From contig JAWOIG010000149.1 in the NCBI GenBank assembly GCA_046484775.1, forward strand, positions 1-37,771: a stretch of DNA of 37,771 nt. Reading direction: 5' to 3'. Positions 24,401-32,748 of the stretch are shown here, one piece after another. The translations under genes and the position numbers were made by a program. This stretch comes from JAFGQE01 sp046484775. GTDB lineage: Bacteria > Bacillota > Clostridia > DUPQ01. The first letter of the stretch is position 1. The number at the start of each line of letters is the position of its first letter. Under the pieces are notes generated by a model, which saw only the letters and a program-made list of their open reading frames with translations, ran no database searches and was not told the DNA's origin.

Positions 24401-26001
24401 TCCCGTATTGCATCAATGGGGGGGTTCGTAACCTGCGCAAACAACTGCTTGAAATAGTTGTAAAGAAGCTGCGGTTTTTTTGAAAGCACGGCGAGGGGCG
24501 AATCATTTCCCATCGCTCCGATTGATTCCTCCCCGGTCTCCGCCATCGGTTTTATAAGAAGATTCAAATCTTCATATGTATATCCAAAGGCGTACCTGTA
24601 CTTGTTTGGATTCATCAACGGCGGCATTTCTTCGGGCTCGCAGCCAACTGTGTACAGGGTCTTCATGTTGTCCTTTATCCATTTGCCGTAGGGTTTTTCT
24701 TTCGAAATCGTTCTTTTCAGTTCCTCGTCGCCTATGATTCTGCCCGCCTCGGTATCAACCAGCAGCATCCTGCCCGGCCTAAGCCTTTCCTTATATAGAA
24801 TCTCGTCCTCTTCTATGTCGAGAACACCTACTTCAGAAGCTAGTACAAGCATATTGTCCTTGGTTACGTAATATCTTGAAGGCCGGAGTCCGTTCCTGTC
24901 CAGAACGGCCCCCAAAGTAGTTCCGTCAGTGAAAACTATTGCGGCGGGGCCATCCCATGGTTCCATCAGGCATGAATGAAATTCGTAGAAATCCCGCTTG
25001 TATTTCTCCATGTTCTTGTTCCTTGACCATGGCTCGGGTATCATCATCATCGCCGAATATGCCAGAGACCTTCCCGAAAGGTGAAGAAACTCCATGCAGT
25101 TGTCAAACATCGCCGAGTCGCTTCCATTTGAATTTATTATCGGGTATACCTTCGACAACTCATCTCCGAAGGCATCTGACGCAAGCATGGATTTTCTGGC
25201 GTTTATCCAGTTTACATTTCCATGCAGCGTGTTGATTTCGCCGTTGTGGATTATGTATCTGTTCGGGTGCGCCCTTTCCCAGCTTGGGAATGTATTTGTG
25301 CTGTAGCGCGAATGAACGGTGGCAATTGCGGATTTGAACGAAGGATGCGTCAGGTCCTTGTAAAATCTTCCGACTTGTTCCGCGAGCAGCATGCCTTTGT
25401 AAACTATTGTCCGGGATGACAGGCTGGGAATATAGAATCCGTCGATTTTTTCCCGTTCAAGAGTATTTTCCGTCTGTTTTCTTATAATGTACAGCTTTCT
25501 TTCAAAGTCCATCTCCGTTGAGAGGTCTTCCGAACGGGCTATGAATGCCTGCATTATAAAAGGCATGCATTCAAGGGCTGTTTTTCCAAGACATGTATCC
25601 TCCAGGGGGAGCTTTCTCCAACCAAGGAATTCCTGACCTTCCCTTGACACCGACTGCTCGAAAATATACTGGCAGTGCTGTCTTAGCTCAAGATTTTGCG
25701 GTAAGAAAAACATCCCGACCGCATACCTTCCGGCCTCGGGAAGCTTTATCTGCGCCTGAGCGCATGCCTTTTTAAAAAATTGGTGTGGAATCTGCAGAAG
25801 GATTCCCGCTCCGTCCCCGGACTTTTCATCCGACCCGCTGGCTCCGCGGTGTTCTAGATTAATCAGTATTTCCAATGCCCTGGTTACCACTTTATGTGAT
25901 TTTTTCCCGTCTATGCTGACAATGGCCCCAATCCCGCAGGCATCGTGCTCATAATCCGGATCATACAATCCTTGCTTCAAAGGATATCCATATTGATTCA
26001 T
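21448..26001 (-). CDS. gltB: Glutamate synthase, large (alpha) subunit
   Basis: 1517 residues. The N-terminal glutaminase has its nucleophile at Cys22 (H-D-A-C-G-I-G) after a 21-residue propeptide. A central linking domain follows, then the FMN-binding synthase domain (about 820-1190) with P-P-P-H-H-D-I-Y-S-I-E-D-L and K-L-V-S-E-V-G-V-G. The 3Fe-4S cysteines lie in V-C-N-L-D-T-C-P-V-G plus the preceding Cys (about 1120-1135). A C-terminal G-x-G-x-G beta-helix ends the chain (G-A-T-G-G-E-A-Y-I-N-G). Ammonia passes from the glutaminase to the synthase site. It is the main route of ammonium assimilation with glutamine synthetase, which is not in the window. GGAAC lies upstream of the ATG. A good promoter and a cluster of repeated half-sites precede it. 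Confidence 0.97.
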   Translation of the reverse strand: MNQYGYPLKQGLYDPDYEHDACGIGAIVSIDGKKSHKVVTRALEILINLEHRGASGSDEKSGDGAGILLQIPHQFFKKACAQAQIKLPEAGRYAVGMFFLPQNLELRQHCQYIFEQSVSREGQEFLGWRKLPLEDTCLGKTALECMPFIMQAFIARSEDLSTEMDFERKLYIIRKQTENTLEREKIDGFYIPSLSSRTIVYKGMLLAEQVGRFYKDLTHPSFKSAIATVHSRYSTNTFPSWERAHPNRYIIHNGEINTLHGNVNWINARKSMLASDAFGDELSKVYPIINSNGSDSAMFDNCMEFLHLSGRSLAYSAMMMIPEPWSRNKNMEKYKRDFYEFHSCLMEPWDGPAAIVFTDGTTLGAVLDRNGLRPSRYYVTKDNMLVLASEVGVLDIEEDEILYKERLRPGRMLLVDTEAGRIIGDEELKRTISKEKPYGKWIKDNMKTLYTVGCEPEEMPPLMNPNKYRYAFGYTYEDLNLLIKPMAETGEESIGAMGNDSPLAVLSKKPQLLYNYFKQLFAQVTNPPIDAIREEIVTGTEMYIGSQKNLLNAEELSARQIKIESPLLTNGQMAILKNIDEEGFKSFTIPILFSPDDGGEALAEAMIRVFETADKAIEDSANILILSDRGINSSNAPIPALLASSGLHHYLIKNGKRTRVSIIVESGEPREVHHFAALIGYGASAVNPYLVFESIRDMITEGTIRETDYEAAEYNYVKAVTKGIVKVMSKMGISTLLSYQGAQIFEALGIGAGVIKEYFTGTPSRIGGLDIKDIGREAVERHRFAFDIMRRNYIPEPGGDYKYRSNGEYHLYNPGTIQKLQQACRTGKYSLFKEYSGMFENGEKATIRSLLEIDSPYEPVPIGEVESIDEIVRRFKTGAMSYGSISQEAHETLAIAMNRLGAKSNTGEGGEIPDRFIRDSNGDSRCSAIKQVASGRFGVTSHYLVNSKEIQIKMAQGAKPGEGGQLPGRKVYPWIAKSRLSTPGVGLISPPPHHDIYSIEDLAQLIHDLKMANSEALINVKLVSEVGVGTIAAGVAKGKADVILISGYDGGTGAAPRTSMKHAGLPWELGLAEVNQTLILNNLRDRVKLETDGKLMTGRDVIIAALLGAEEFGFSTAPLVAIGCVMMRVCNLDTCPVGVATQNPELRKNFKGKPEYVVNFMRFIAGEMREHMARMGFRKLDELVGRADLLKAGRQEDNYKTRGLDLKSLFYMPALPEGSTRYNSRKQNHGIEKSYDYRVLDHLLHDSIASGKKTTAVLPVGNTDRDIGTYVGSKISRIYADQGLREDTICLYMKGSAGQSYGAFMPKGISLHLEGDSNDYIGKGLSGGKIIVKCPEESDFKPEENIIIGNVAFYGATGGEAYINGVAGERFCVRNSGVNAVVEGVGDHGCEYMTGGRVIVLGKVGRNFAAGMSGGTAYVYDDDGSFDKFVNRDMVLLERLTRNEEADFVRSMIKRHFTYTGSSLAERLLDKWEETIDRFVKVIPVDYKNIITAIEEAMDGGADEETARFAAFRRYAV

Positions 26002-26085
26002 GGCCGTTGTTCCTGCCTTTCCCCCGTCGTCGGACTTTCCTCGCTTTTTTCGGCTGCCGTTGCTTTCCCGCTTAAATTACTCAGT

Positions 26086-26114
26086 ATTTTATCACGCAGC
26101 TTATGCAATATCAA
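26086..26114 (-). promoter_or_regulatory. Promoter of gltBD
   Basis: Minus strand: -35 TTGATA (26114..26109, 5 of 6), 17-nt spacer, -10 TAAAAT (26091..26086, 5 of 6). The predicted start near 26079 gives a leader of almost 80 nt. Confidence 0.65.
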
Positions 26115-26224
26115 TGTAAAAATCGGTTATTTTGCAATATTTTGATTTTTTTCTTGCATTTTGCTATCTAAATTGTTTAATTGCATCTAAATTTTGATTA
26201 TAATATGCAATTTTTTGAATTGCA
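26104..26224. promoter_or_regulatory. Cluster of TTGCA/TGCAA half-sites upstream of gltBD
   Basis: The 370 bp between gltB and the next gene is very AT-rich. TTGCA or TGCAA cores occur at 26104, 26133, 26154, 26181, 26206 and 26220, plus a related TTGCT at 26161. The last two cores form a perfect palindrome, 26206-26224, with 7-bp arms (TGCAATT / AATTGCA) and a 5-nt centre. The sites run from the -35 element to about 110 bp upstream of it, the place expected for activator binding. The remainder of the gap holds the gltB promoter, leader and the hairpin at 26303-26328. Confidence 0.4.
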
Positions 26225-26302
26225 GTCCATCTCACAATGTTCCTGCGCGGATTAACCTGCCCGGGAAATTGCATAAACAGGCTGATTTCAAAACCGCGTT
26301 GA

Positions 26303-26328
26303 AATCCCCGCAAATTTTTGCGGGGATT
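26303..26328 (-). terminator. Strong hairpin after the propeller lipoprotein gene
   Basis: A perfect inverted repeat of 11 bp (AATCCCCGCAA and TTGCGGGGATT) with a 4-nt loop lies about 45 nt past the lipoprotein stop on the minus strand. The T-run after it is poor in both directions, so it may be a weak terminator or an RNA-stabilising structure. Confidence 0.5.
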
Positions 26329-26371
26329 ATTACTTCATCGGTATTTGCATTATGCGGTTGCATCAAGCCGG

Positions 26372-28861
26372 TTATTTGATTCTGATTCCGAATATTTTTC
26401 TGGCATAAGATCCGACTACGGCTATGTCGTTATATACCCCTGGGGTTCCTTCTATGTTGGCGCCAAGCGAAACCACATCAAGTATCCTTCCGGTCTTCCC
26501 TTCGAGCAGATACATGTTCCCTGCAAAATTGCAATACAATATATATGCCTTTCCTTCCGGCGTGTACACTGCTGTCGGCGAGCTCCAGCTATAGGGTTCT
26601 GAATCAAGCGACCAAACTTCCTCCCCGGTTTTCTTATCAAGTGCTACAAGTTTTCCGTTGTATTCCCCGCCGTATTTGGCCAACGGGAAAATAACGATTC
26701 CGTCAATTTCATGCTTGCCCACGACGGGCGTTCCCAAAACCCCTCCGTTAATAACCGAATTATATCGGCACATGTATTTTTTCGCCCAGACAAGTTCCCC
26801 CGTGAGAGCATTATACTTGGAAAGGGTGGCTTCATATTCGCCCTTTGCGTTCTTATCCATTTCGCCGCTTATATCGACTTGGTTGCCTGTGTAGAGGAAA
26901 ACGCCTTCCGCGGTCTCCTCAATAACCGGCGTCGAATCTGTATCGTCCCCTGTTTCCACAGCCCACAATACGCGCATATTCTTTAGATCGAGGCATGCAA
27001 CCATTCCGTTGTTGTCTGTAAAATACATGTAGTTCCTGTAAATGGCGGGCGAGCTTTCAATCCCTATTCTTTCGCCGAACGGGTTGAGATACCTGTATTT
27101 GACAACTTCCGGGTTGATCGAGATTTTTCCCGTGCTTATGTCAAAATCCGTATTCAATTTCATTTTATATATTATTCCATTCTCGCCGGCTTCATAAAAA
27201 ACATCGTTCTGTGCGTCAAGAAGTCCCGAGGAATCAAAATTCGGCCAGTCCCTGAACGAGTCCGGGTCATTCCCTTTTATCTCATACAGCAGGCTTTGGT
27301 CAATCAGACTGAATATCCTGTAGGCGGGGACCAGTGTATCGGTTCCATTCTCCCCTATCCCCTGTCCGGTATAAAGCAGCGGGTATCCCCGTGCATCAAT
27401 AGAAACACTACCCTTTGTGGGATATCCTATTTTTATTGGATTTCTTGTCCATTCGCCTGTCTCAAGGTCGCAGAAATATATATTTCCATCAAGAGTTGCG
27501 TATATTACCTCCTTGAAGTCCGTACCGATGAACTTTTCCTTGATGTTCATTGTCTTCTCAACTTCATGACTCCAGTCGACGATGGACGGTTGGCCCGTCC
27601 ATCCAACGCCCGGCCAGTAACCGCCCGACTGCGTGGAAATGCTCCCTATGTCGAAGTCCCATATTATCTCCAGTTTTTCTTCCTTGATGTCGGCGGTTCC
27701 CCATGCCCCGCCGTCCCTGTAATTATTACCCCTGAACGTCGCGAGTCCAAGTTCCTCCGCATATCCGGATGAAACCGGGAAAGCAATATGCGCTTCGTCA
27801 AAATAGTTTCTTACAATTTTTGAATCAATGAGAATTTCCTCAAAATACCCGAGGTTTTGAGGCCTTGCAGATTTGACGATTCTGTTCGGCACCATTGCGT
27901 TTGCAGATATTTCACATACCGGGATAATTCCATAATTCAAAAAGCCATAGACCGCTTTCGATGCCCCGGATATTGTTTCAATGGCTTCGCTTTTCAATAC
28001 GCCATCCGCATATATGCTTATCGCATACCCGGGGCCATTCGAATATATTATGCCGGTGTCATTGTATGATATCAGTCCCGGGCTGTTGCCTGAGATTCCC
28101 TCCGATTCGACCTCCCGACCGGCCATACCGGAAAGAAGCCTTGTATTTGCATTTTTCTTCAATAAATCCGTCAATGCCTTGAATCCTTCCGGATTTTCTT
28201 TTTCAAGCACTGCTATTTCATTCATGAACAGCGCCATGTCATACGGGGATGTGTATATCGGAATATTGGTTGAGACAGCCCCCAGATCCGTCAGGTATTT
28301 ATCAACGACGCTTTTGCCCAGATATCTGATAATCATACGGACGGCGCTCATGTCTCCCTGCGTCAGGGAAGCCGCTGATAATTCCGAAAGAGTGTATTCC
28401 TCGCCGACCGAACCGTTGCTGACATCTCCTTTTGTTCCAGACCTGTCGTCTTCATTGAATTTCATTTTGAATTCCAGATTGACAAGACCTTCCGTTGACA
28501 ATGCATACAGGCAAAGATTAACGGGAAGAGCACTCGATTCCGCTGCAAAATATGAATCCTTGTCCCTGATGCCAATATAGTCTCCGTTTTCAAAATTAAT
28601 AAAATGAAAGCCATAATGCCCTGAGAAACGCGAAAGCAGCGCTTCCAGGCACTCAGCCAGCTCATCCGGGTTTTCCGTCCTGACAACCGGTGTATCCCAC
28701 AAATCCCACCCGGGTTCCGTAGGGATCGGACTGCCCGACGCATCAGTGGGTCCCGGCGTTTTTTCAGGGCTGCCGCTATTCTCGACCACGCCTTTTTCGC
28801 AAGACGATAATGCCAGGATAATCGCCAGCATAATGGTCAGAACCAATGAGATTTTTTTCAT
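26372..28861 (-). CDS. Lipoprotein: degenerate beta-lactamase-like domain fused to a PQQ-type beta-propeller
   Basis: 829 residues from the ATG at 28861, preceded by AGGTGATG. A lipoprotein signal ends at Cys21 (L-S-S-C) and a Pro/Ser/Thr linker follows (about 22-55). Residues 65-330 have a class A beta-lactamase / serine-hydrolase layout: A-A-E-S-S-A-L-P (106-113), S-L-T-Q-G-D-M-S-A (165-173) and N-D-T-G-I-I-Y-S-N-G. The usual S-x-x-K, S-D-N and K-T-G residues are all replaced, so this part should be inactive. Residues about 370-829 are a PQQ-like propeller with repeated strands such as Y-M-Y-F-T-D-N-N-G and L-V-A-L-D-K-K-T-G-E-E-V-W. It should face the outside, tethered to the membrane, perhaps as a wall-binding or scaffolding protein. 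It is monocistronic. Function inferred from fold only. Confidence 0.8.
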   Translation of the reverse strand: MKKISLVLTIMLAIILALSSCEKGVVENSGSPEKTPGPTDASGSPIPTEPGWDLWDTPVVRTENPDELAECLEALLSRFSGHYGFHFINFENGDYIGIRDKDSYFAAESSALPVNLCLYALSTEGLVNLEFKMKFNEDDRSGTKGDVSNGSVGEEYTLSELSAASLTQGDMSAVRMIIRYLGKSVVDKYLTDLGAVSTNIPIYTSPYDMALFMNEIAVLEKENPEGFKALTDLLKKNANTRLLSGMAGREVESEGISGNSPGLISYNDTGIIYSNGPGYAISIYADGVLKSEAIETISGASKAVYGFLNYGIIPVCEISANAMVPNRIVKSARPQNLGYFEEILIDSKIVRNYFDEAHIAFPVSSGYAEELGLATFRGNNYRDGGAWGTADIKEEKLEIIWDFDIGSISTQSGGYWPGVGWTGQPSIVDWSHEVEKTMNIKEKFIGTDFKEVIYATLDGNIYFCDLETGEWTRNPIKIGYPTKGSVSIDARGYPLLYTGQGIGENGTDTLVPAYRIFSLIDQSLLYEIKGNDPDSFRDWPNFDSSGLLDAQNDVFYEAGENGIIYKMKLNTDFDISTGKISINPEVVKYRYLNPFGERIGIESSPAIYRNYMYFTDNNGMVACLDLKNMRVLWAVETGDDTDSTPVIEETAEGVFLYTGNQVDISGEMDKNAKGEYEATLSKYNALTGELVWAKKYMCRYNSVINGGVLGTPVVGKHEIDGIVIFPLAKYGGEYNGKLVALDKKTGEEVWSLDSEPYSWSSPTAVYTPEGKAYILYCNFAGNMYLLEGKTGRILDVVSLGANIEGTPGVYNDIAVVGSYARKIFGIRIK

Positions 28862-28887
28862 TTCATCACCTGTCGTTCTTTTATTCC

Positions 28888-28896
28888 AGTATATCA
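28888..28896 (-). promoter_or_regulatory. Extended -10 promoter of the propeller lipoprotein gene
   Basis: Minus strand TGATATACT is an extended -10 with one mismatch in the hexamer. The start would be near 28881, giving a leader of about 20 nt. No clear -35 is present. Confidence 0.5.
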
Positions 28897-29000
28897 GCAT
28901 TCATTTGTGAAAAAAAGAAACCGTATGCATTTTCATGAGGCGCGCCTTTGTTTCGACCTGCATTCACAGTCTGTATTTGCATGCCGGAACAACAGGTTTT

Positions 29001-29043
29001 TTGCAATAAATATTGTGCTTATGATGTATAATTGTGATACAAT
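29001..29043 (+). promoter_or_regulatory. Promoter and palindromes upstream of pyruvate:ferredoxin oxidoreductase
   Basis: A perfect TATAAT lies at 29027-29032; TTGCAA at 29001-29006 would be a -35 only with a long 20-nt spacer. Two short palindromes flank it: CAATA-AA-TATTG (29004-29015) and ATTGT-GAT-ACAAT (29031-29043), the second overlapping the -10 and start site. This is where a repressor would bind. The gap 28862-29118 holds this and the divergent lipoprotein promoter. Confidence 0.4.
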
Positions 29044-29118
29044 ACTTTGTGGCAATAAAATGGCAGGTGTAATTATATGCCCGCCGTGAAATATGAATAT
29101 ATATTAAGGAGAAACAAT

Positions 29119-32100
29119 ATGGGCAAGGTTTTTAAAACCATGAACGGAAATAACGCCGCATCGCATGTAGCCTATGCATTTACTGAAGTTGCGGGAATTT
29201 ATCCCATAACCCCTTCGTCCGAAATGGCAGAGTTTGTGGATGAGTGGGCGGCGGCCGGTAAGAAGAACATGTTCGGACAGAAAGTCCGGCTGGTCGAGAT
29301 GCAATCGGAGGCCGGCGCAGCCGGCACGGTGCATGGTTCTTTGCAGGCAGGTGCTTTGACGACAACGTTTACGGCTTCGCAGGGTCTTCTTTTAATGATT
29401 CCCAACATGTATAAGATATCCGGCGAGCTTCTTCCCGGTGTGTTTCATGTAAGCGCCCGCGCAGTTGCCGGGCATGCGCTCTCCATCTTCGGAGATCATT
29501 CGGATGTAATGGCCACACGCCAGACAGGATTCGCCATGCTTGCATCGGGAGGCGTTCAGGAGGTTATGGATCTCGGCGGAATCGCTCATTTAAGCGCCAT
29601 TAAAGCCAGCATTCCTTTCCTTCATTTCTTCGACGGATTCAGGACTTCCCATGAATTCCAGAAAATCGAAGTCATGGATTATGACGACTTGAAGAGTCTG
29701 GTTGATTTTGAAGCCATCAGGAAATTCCGTGCAAAATCCCTCAATCCGGGTCGTCCGGTTCTCAGGGGCACTGCGCAGAATCCGGATATCTTCTTCCAGG
29801 CAAAGGAAGCCTCAAACAGATATTATGAAGCGATTCCGGAAATTGTCGAAGGCTACATGAAGGAAGTCAGCAGGATTACAGGCAGAACCTACAATCTCTT
29901 TGATTATATCGGATGCGAGGATGCCGAAAGTCTTGTCATAGCCATGGGTTCCGTTTGCGACACCATAGAGGAAACGGTTGATAAAATGTGTGAAAACGGC
30001 GAAAAGGTCGGTTTGCTCAAGGTCCGGTTGTACAGACCCTTCTCAATAAAGCACATGATGGCAGCAATACCGGCTTCCGTCAGGAAGATTGCCGTGCTTG
30101 ACAGGACAAAGGAACCGGGTGCGCAGGGCGAACCTCTTTATCTGGATGTAAGGTCGGCATTCTATAATAAAAAGAATGCGCCGCTTATAGTAGGAGGTCG
30201 TTACGGACTTGGCTCCAAGGATACGACTCCCGAGCAAATCGTCGCGGTTTTCGACAATCTTTCCGCAGATGAGCCGAAGGATGGTTTCACCATAGGAATA
30301 AACGACGATGTAACACATCTCTCGCTGAAGACGGGAAGTCATTTTGATGCTTCTCCGAAGGGAACCGTAAGCTGCAAGTTCTGGGGCCTTGGTTCGGATG
30401 GAACCGTCGGCGCCAACAAAAACACAATCAAGATAATCGGCGACCATACCGACATGTATGCGCAGGCATATTTTTCCTATGATTCCAAGAAGTCGGGAGG
30501 GATAACCGTTTCGCATCTAAGGTTCGGTAAAAAGCCAATAAAATCCACTTATCTTATCAGCCGGGCTGATTTCGTTGCATGCCATCAGCCGTCCTATGTG
30601 GACAAGTATGAAATGGTTCAGGATATCAAGCCCGGAGGAACATTTCTTTTGAATACAGGGTGGACCCTTGAGGAGCTCGACGCCCATCTTCCGGCAGCGA
30701 TGAAGCAGTATATTGCAAAGAACAACATAGATTTCTACACCATTGACGCCATTGGCATCGCAGACAGCATTGGCCTGGGAGGAAGAATCAACATGGTGAT
30801 GATGTCCGCCTTCTTCAAGCTGGCAAAAGTCATTCCCATCGATGATGCCATTAAATACATGAAAAAGGCAATCGTTGATTCATATGGCAAAAAAGGCGAG
30901 AAAATTGTAAAGATGAACAATGACGCTGTTGATCTTGGAATAGAGAAAATCATAAAAATAGCTGTTCCCGATAACTGGGGAACTTCTGTTGATGATTCCA
31001 CCCCCGCCGATTACAATGTGCCTGATTTCATCGAGAATGTTGCAAACGTGATGAATGCCCAAAAGGGCGACACTCTTCCCGTAAGTACATTTATGGACAG
31101 CGCAGACGGAACCTTCCCGTCCGGAACAACACAGTATGAGAAGCGCGGAATAGCGGTCAATGTGCCTGAATGGCAGATTGAAAACTGCATACAGTGCAAT
31201 CAGTGCGCATATGTTTGTCCACATGCCGTTATCAGGCCCGTGCTGGTCAGTGAAGAAGAGGCGGCCAAGGCTCCGGAAGGATTTGATACCAAGCCTGCCA
31301 TAGGAAAAGGCCTCGAGGGAATCGGCTTCAGGATCCAGGTGTCTGCGCTTGACTGCACGGGATGTGGAAACTGCGCCCAGGTCTGCCCCTCAAAGGAGAA
31401 GTCGCTGATAATGAAGCCCCAGGAATCCCAGCACAACCAGATTGAGAACTGGAACTACTCCCAGACCCTGGCGAAAAAGCAAAACCCAATGAACAAATTC
31501 ACTGTAAAAGGCAGCCAGTTCGAGAAACCTTATTTTGAATTCTCGGGAGCTTGCGCAGGATGCGGCGAAACCCCTTATCTGAAACTCATTACCCAGCTTT
31601 ATGGGGACAGGATGATGATTGCAAACGCCACGGGATGTTCATCCATATGGGGCGGAAGCGCTCCTTCCACTCCGTTTGCGGTAGACAGTGACGGATGCGG
31701 ACCCGCATGGGCAAATTCACTGTTTGAAGACAATGCCGAATACGGTCTGGGAATGCATCTTGCGGTTGAGCAGATGAGAAGCCGGATTGAGGAACTGTGC
31801 GAAAAGCTTATTGAAACGGATGTCTGTGATTGCATCAAGGAAGGCGCCCGTGGTTGGATCGATACCAAATATGACGGGGAAGCCAGCAAAGCCGCCAAGG
31901 AAAAGCTCATGGAATCGCTTACATCATGCATGAAGGACTGCAAGATAGATGATGCGGCAAAGGAAATCGTTGACGAGCTTATCGAGAAACAGGACTTCAT
32001 GATCAAACGTTCACAATGGATTGTGGGAGGCGACGGATGGGCTTATGACATTGGATTCGGAGGCCTGGACCATGTCCTTGCTTCAGGAGAAGATGTCAAT

Positions 32101-32655
32101 GTCCTTGTATTCGACACTGAAGTATATTCAAACACCGGCGGACAGGCTTCAAAATCCACTCCGGCCGGATCGGTAGCTAAATTCGCCGCCGCCGGAAAAC
32201 CCATCAAAAAGAAGGACCTTGGCATGATGCTGATGTCCTATGGATATGTATATGTTGCACAGGTTGCACAGGGTGCCAATCAGGCACAGTTCATAAAGGC
32301 CGTAAAGGAAGCCGAAAGCTATCATGGTCCTTCCATGATAATCGCCTACTCCCCCTGTATAAACCATGGCATAAGAGCCGGCATGGGGTGTTCGCAGCTT
32401 CAGGAAAAGAATGCTGTTGAAGCAGGATACTGGCATCTTTTCAGGTACAATCCATTGCTTAAGGAAGAAGGAAAGAATCCGTTCGTGCTTGACTCCAAGG
32501 AACCCACGGCCAGTTTCCGCGAGTTCATTATGAGCGAGAACAGATATGCCTCGCTCACCCGCTCATTCCCCGACAGGGCGGAAAGATTGTTTGAAAAGAC
32601 AGAGAATGATGCGAAGGAAAGATACGAAGGATACAAGAAGTTGTCAGAAAGCTGA
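29119..32655 (+). CDS. nifJ: Pyruvate:ferredoxin (flavodoxin) oxidoreductase, single-chain
   Basis: 1178 residues, normal for the homodimeric enzyme. It converts pyruvate and CoA to acetyl-CoA, CO2 and reduced ferredoxin in the cytosol of anaerobes. Domain I starts G-I-Y-P-I-T-P-S-S-E-M-A-E. Two ferredoxin-type clusters are at about 690 (C-I-Q-C-N-Q-C-A-Y-V-C-P) and 746 (C-T-G-C-G-N-C-A-Q-V-C-P), and the proximal cluster cysteines start near 811 (C-A-G-C-G-E-T-P). The thiamine diphosphate site is near 972 (G-D-G-W-A-Y-D-I-G) with Y-S-N-T-G-G-Q-A. The ATG at 29119 is chosen because AAGGAGAAACAAT precedes it and homologues start M-x-K; an ATG 14 codons upstream has no ribosome-binding site. It is monocistronic with a strong terminator. 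Confidence 0.97.
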   Translation: MGKVFKTMNGNNAASHVAYAFTEVAGIYPITPSSEMAEFVDEWAAAGKKNMFGQKVRLVEMQSEAGAAGTVHGSLQAGALTTTFTASQGLLLMIPNMYKISGELLPGVFHVSARAVAGHALSIFGDHSDVMATRQTGFAMLASGGVQEVMDLGGIAHLSAIKASIPFLHFFDGFRTSHEFQKIEVMDYDDLKSLVDFEAIRKFRAKSLNPGRPVLRGTAQNPDIFFQAKEASNRYYEAIPEIVEGYMKEVSRITGRTYNLFDYIGCEDAESLVIAMGSVCDTIEETVDKMCENGEKVGLLKVRLYRPFSIKHMMAAIPASVRKIAVLDRTKEPGAQGEPLYLDVRSAFYNKKNAPLIVGGRYGLGSKDTTPEQIVAVFDNLSADEPKDGFTIGINDDVTHLSLKTGSHFDASPKGTVSCKFWGLGSDGTVGANKNTIKIIGDHTDMYAQAYFSYDSKKSGGITVSHLRFGKKPIKSTYLISRADFVACHQPSYVDKYEMVQDIKPGGTFLLNTGWTLEELDAHLPAAMKQYIAKNNIDFYTIDAIGIADSIGLGGRINMVMMSAFFKLAKVIPIDDAIKYMKKAIVDSYGKKGEKIVKMNNDAVDLGIEKIIKIAVPDNWGTSVDDSTPADYNVPDFIENVANVMNAQKGDTLPVSTFMDSADGTFPSGTTQYEKRGIAVNVPEWQIENCIQCNQCAYVCPHAVIRPVLVSEEEAAKAPEGFDTKPAIGKGLEGIGFRIQVSALDCTGCGNCAQVCPSKEKSLIMKPQESQHNQIENWNYSQTLAKKQNPMNKFTVKGSQFEKPYFEFSGACAGCGETPYLKLITQLYGDRMMIANATGCSSIWGGSAPSTPFAVDSDGCGPAWANSLFEDNAEYGLGMHLAVEQMRSRIEELCEKLIETDVCDCIKEGARGWIDTKYDGEASKAAKEKLMESLTSCMKDCKIDDAAKEIVDELIEKQDFMIKRSQWIVGGDGWAYDIGFGGLDHVLASGEDVNVLVFDTEVYSNTGGQASKSTPAGSVAKFAAAGKPIKKKDLGMMLMSYGYVYVAQVAQGANQAQFIKAVKEAESYHGPSMIIAYSPCINHGIRAGMGCSQLQEKNAVEAGYWHLFRYNPLLKEEGKNPFVLDSKEPTASFREFIMSENRYASLTRSFPDRAERLFEKTENDAKERYEGYKKLSES

Positions 32656-32684
32656 AATAATCGGATAAATGATCAATAATCCAA

Positions 32685-32710
32685 GGGGCCGCTTGCAGCG
32701 GCCCCTTTTT
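32685..32710 (+). terminator. Rho-independent terminator after nifJ
   Basis: Perfect 8-bp stem GGGGCCGC / GCGGCCCC with loop TTGCA and a following run of five T, about 30 nt after the nifJ stop. It may also slow transcription of the convergent DUF819 gene, but the T-run on that strand is poor. Confidence 0.92.
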
Positions 32711-32748
32711 ATTCATCACAGACTAAATTCCATGCGAACCCGTATTGT

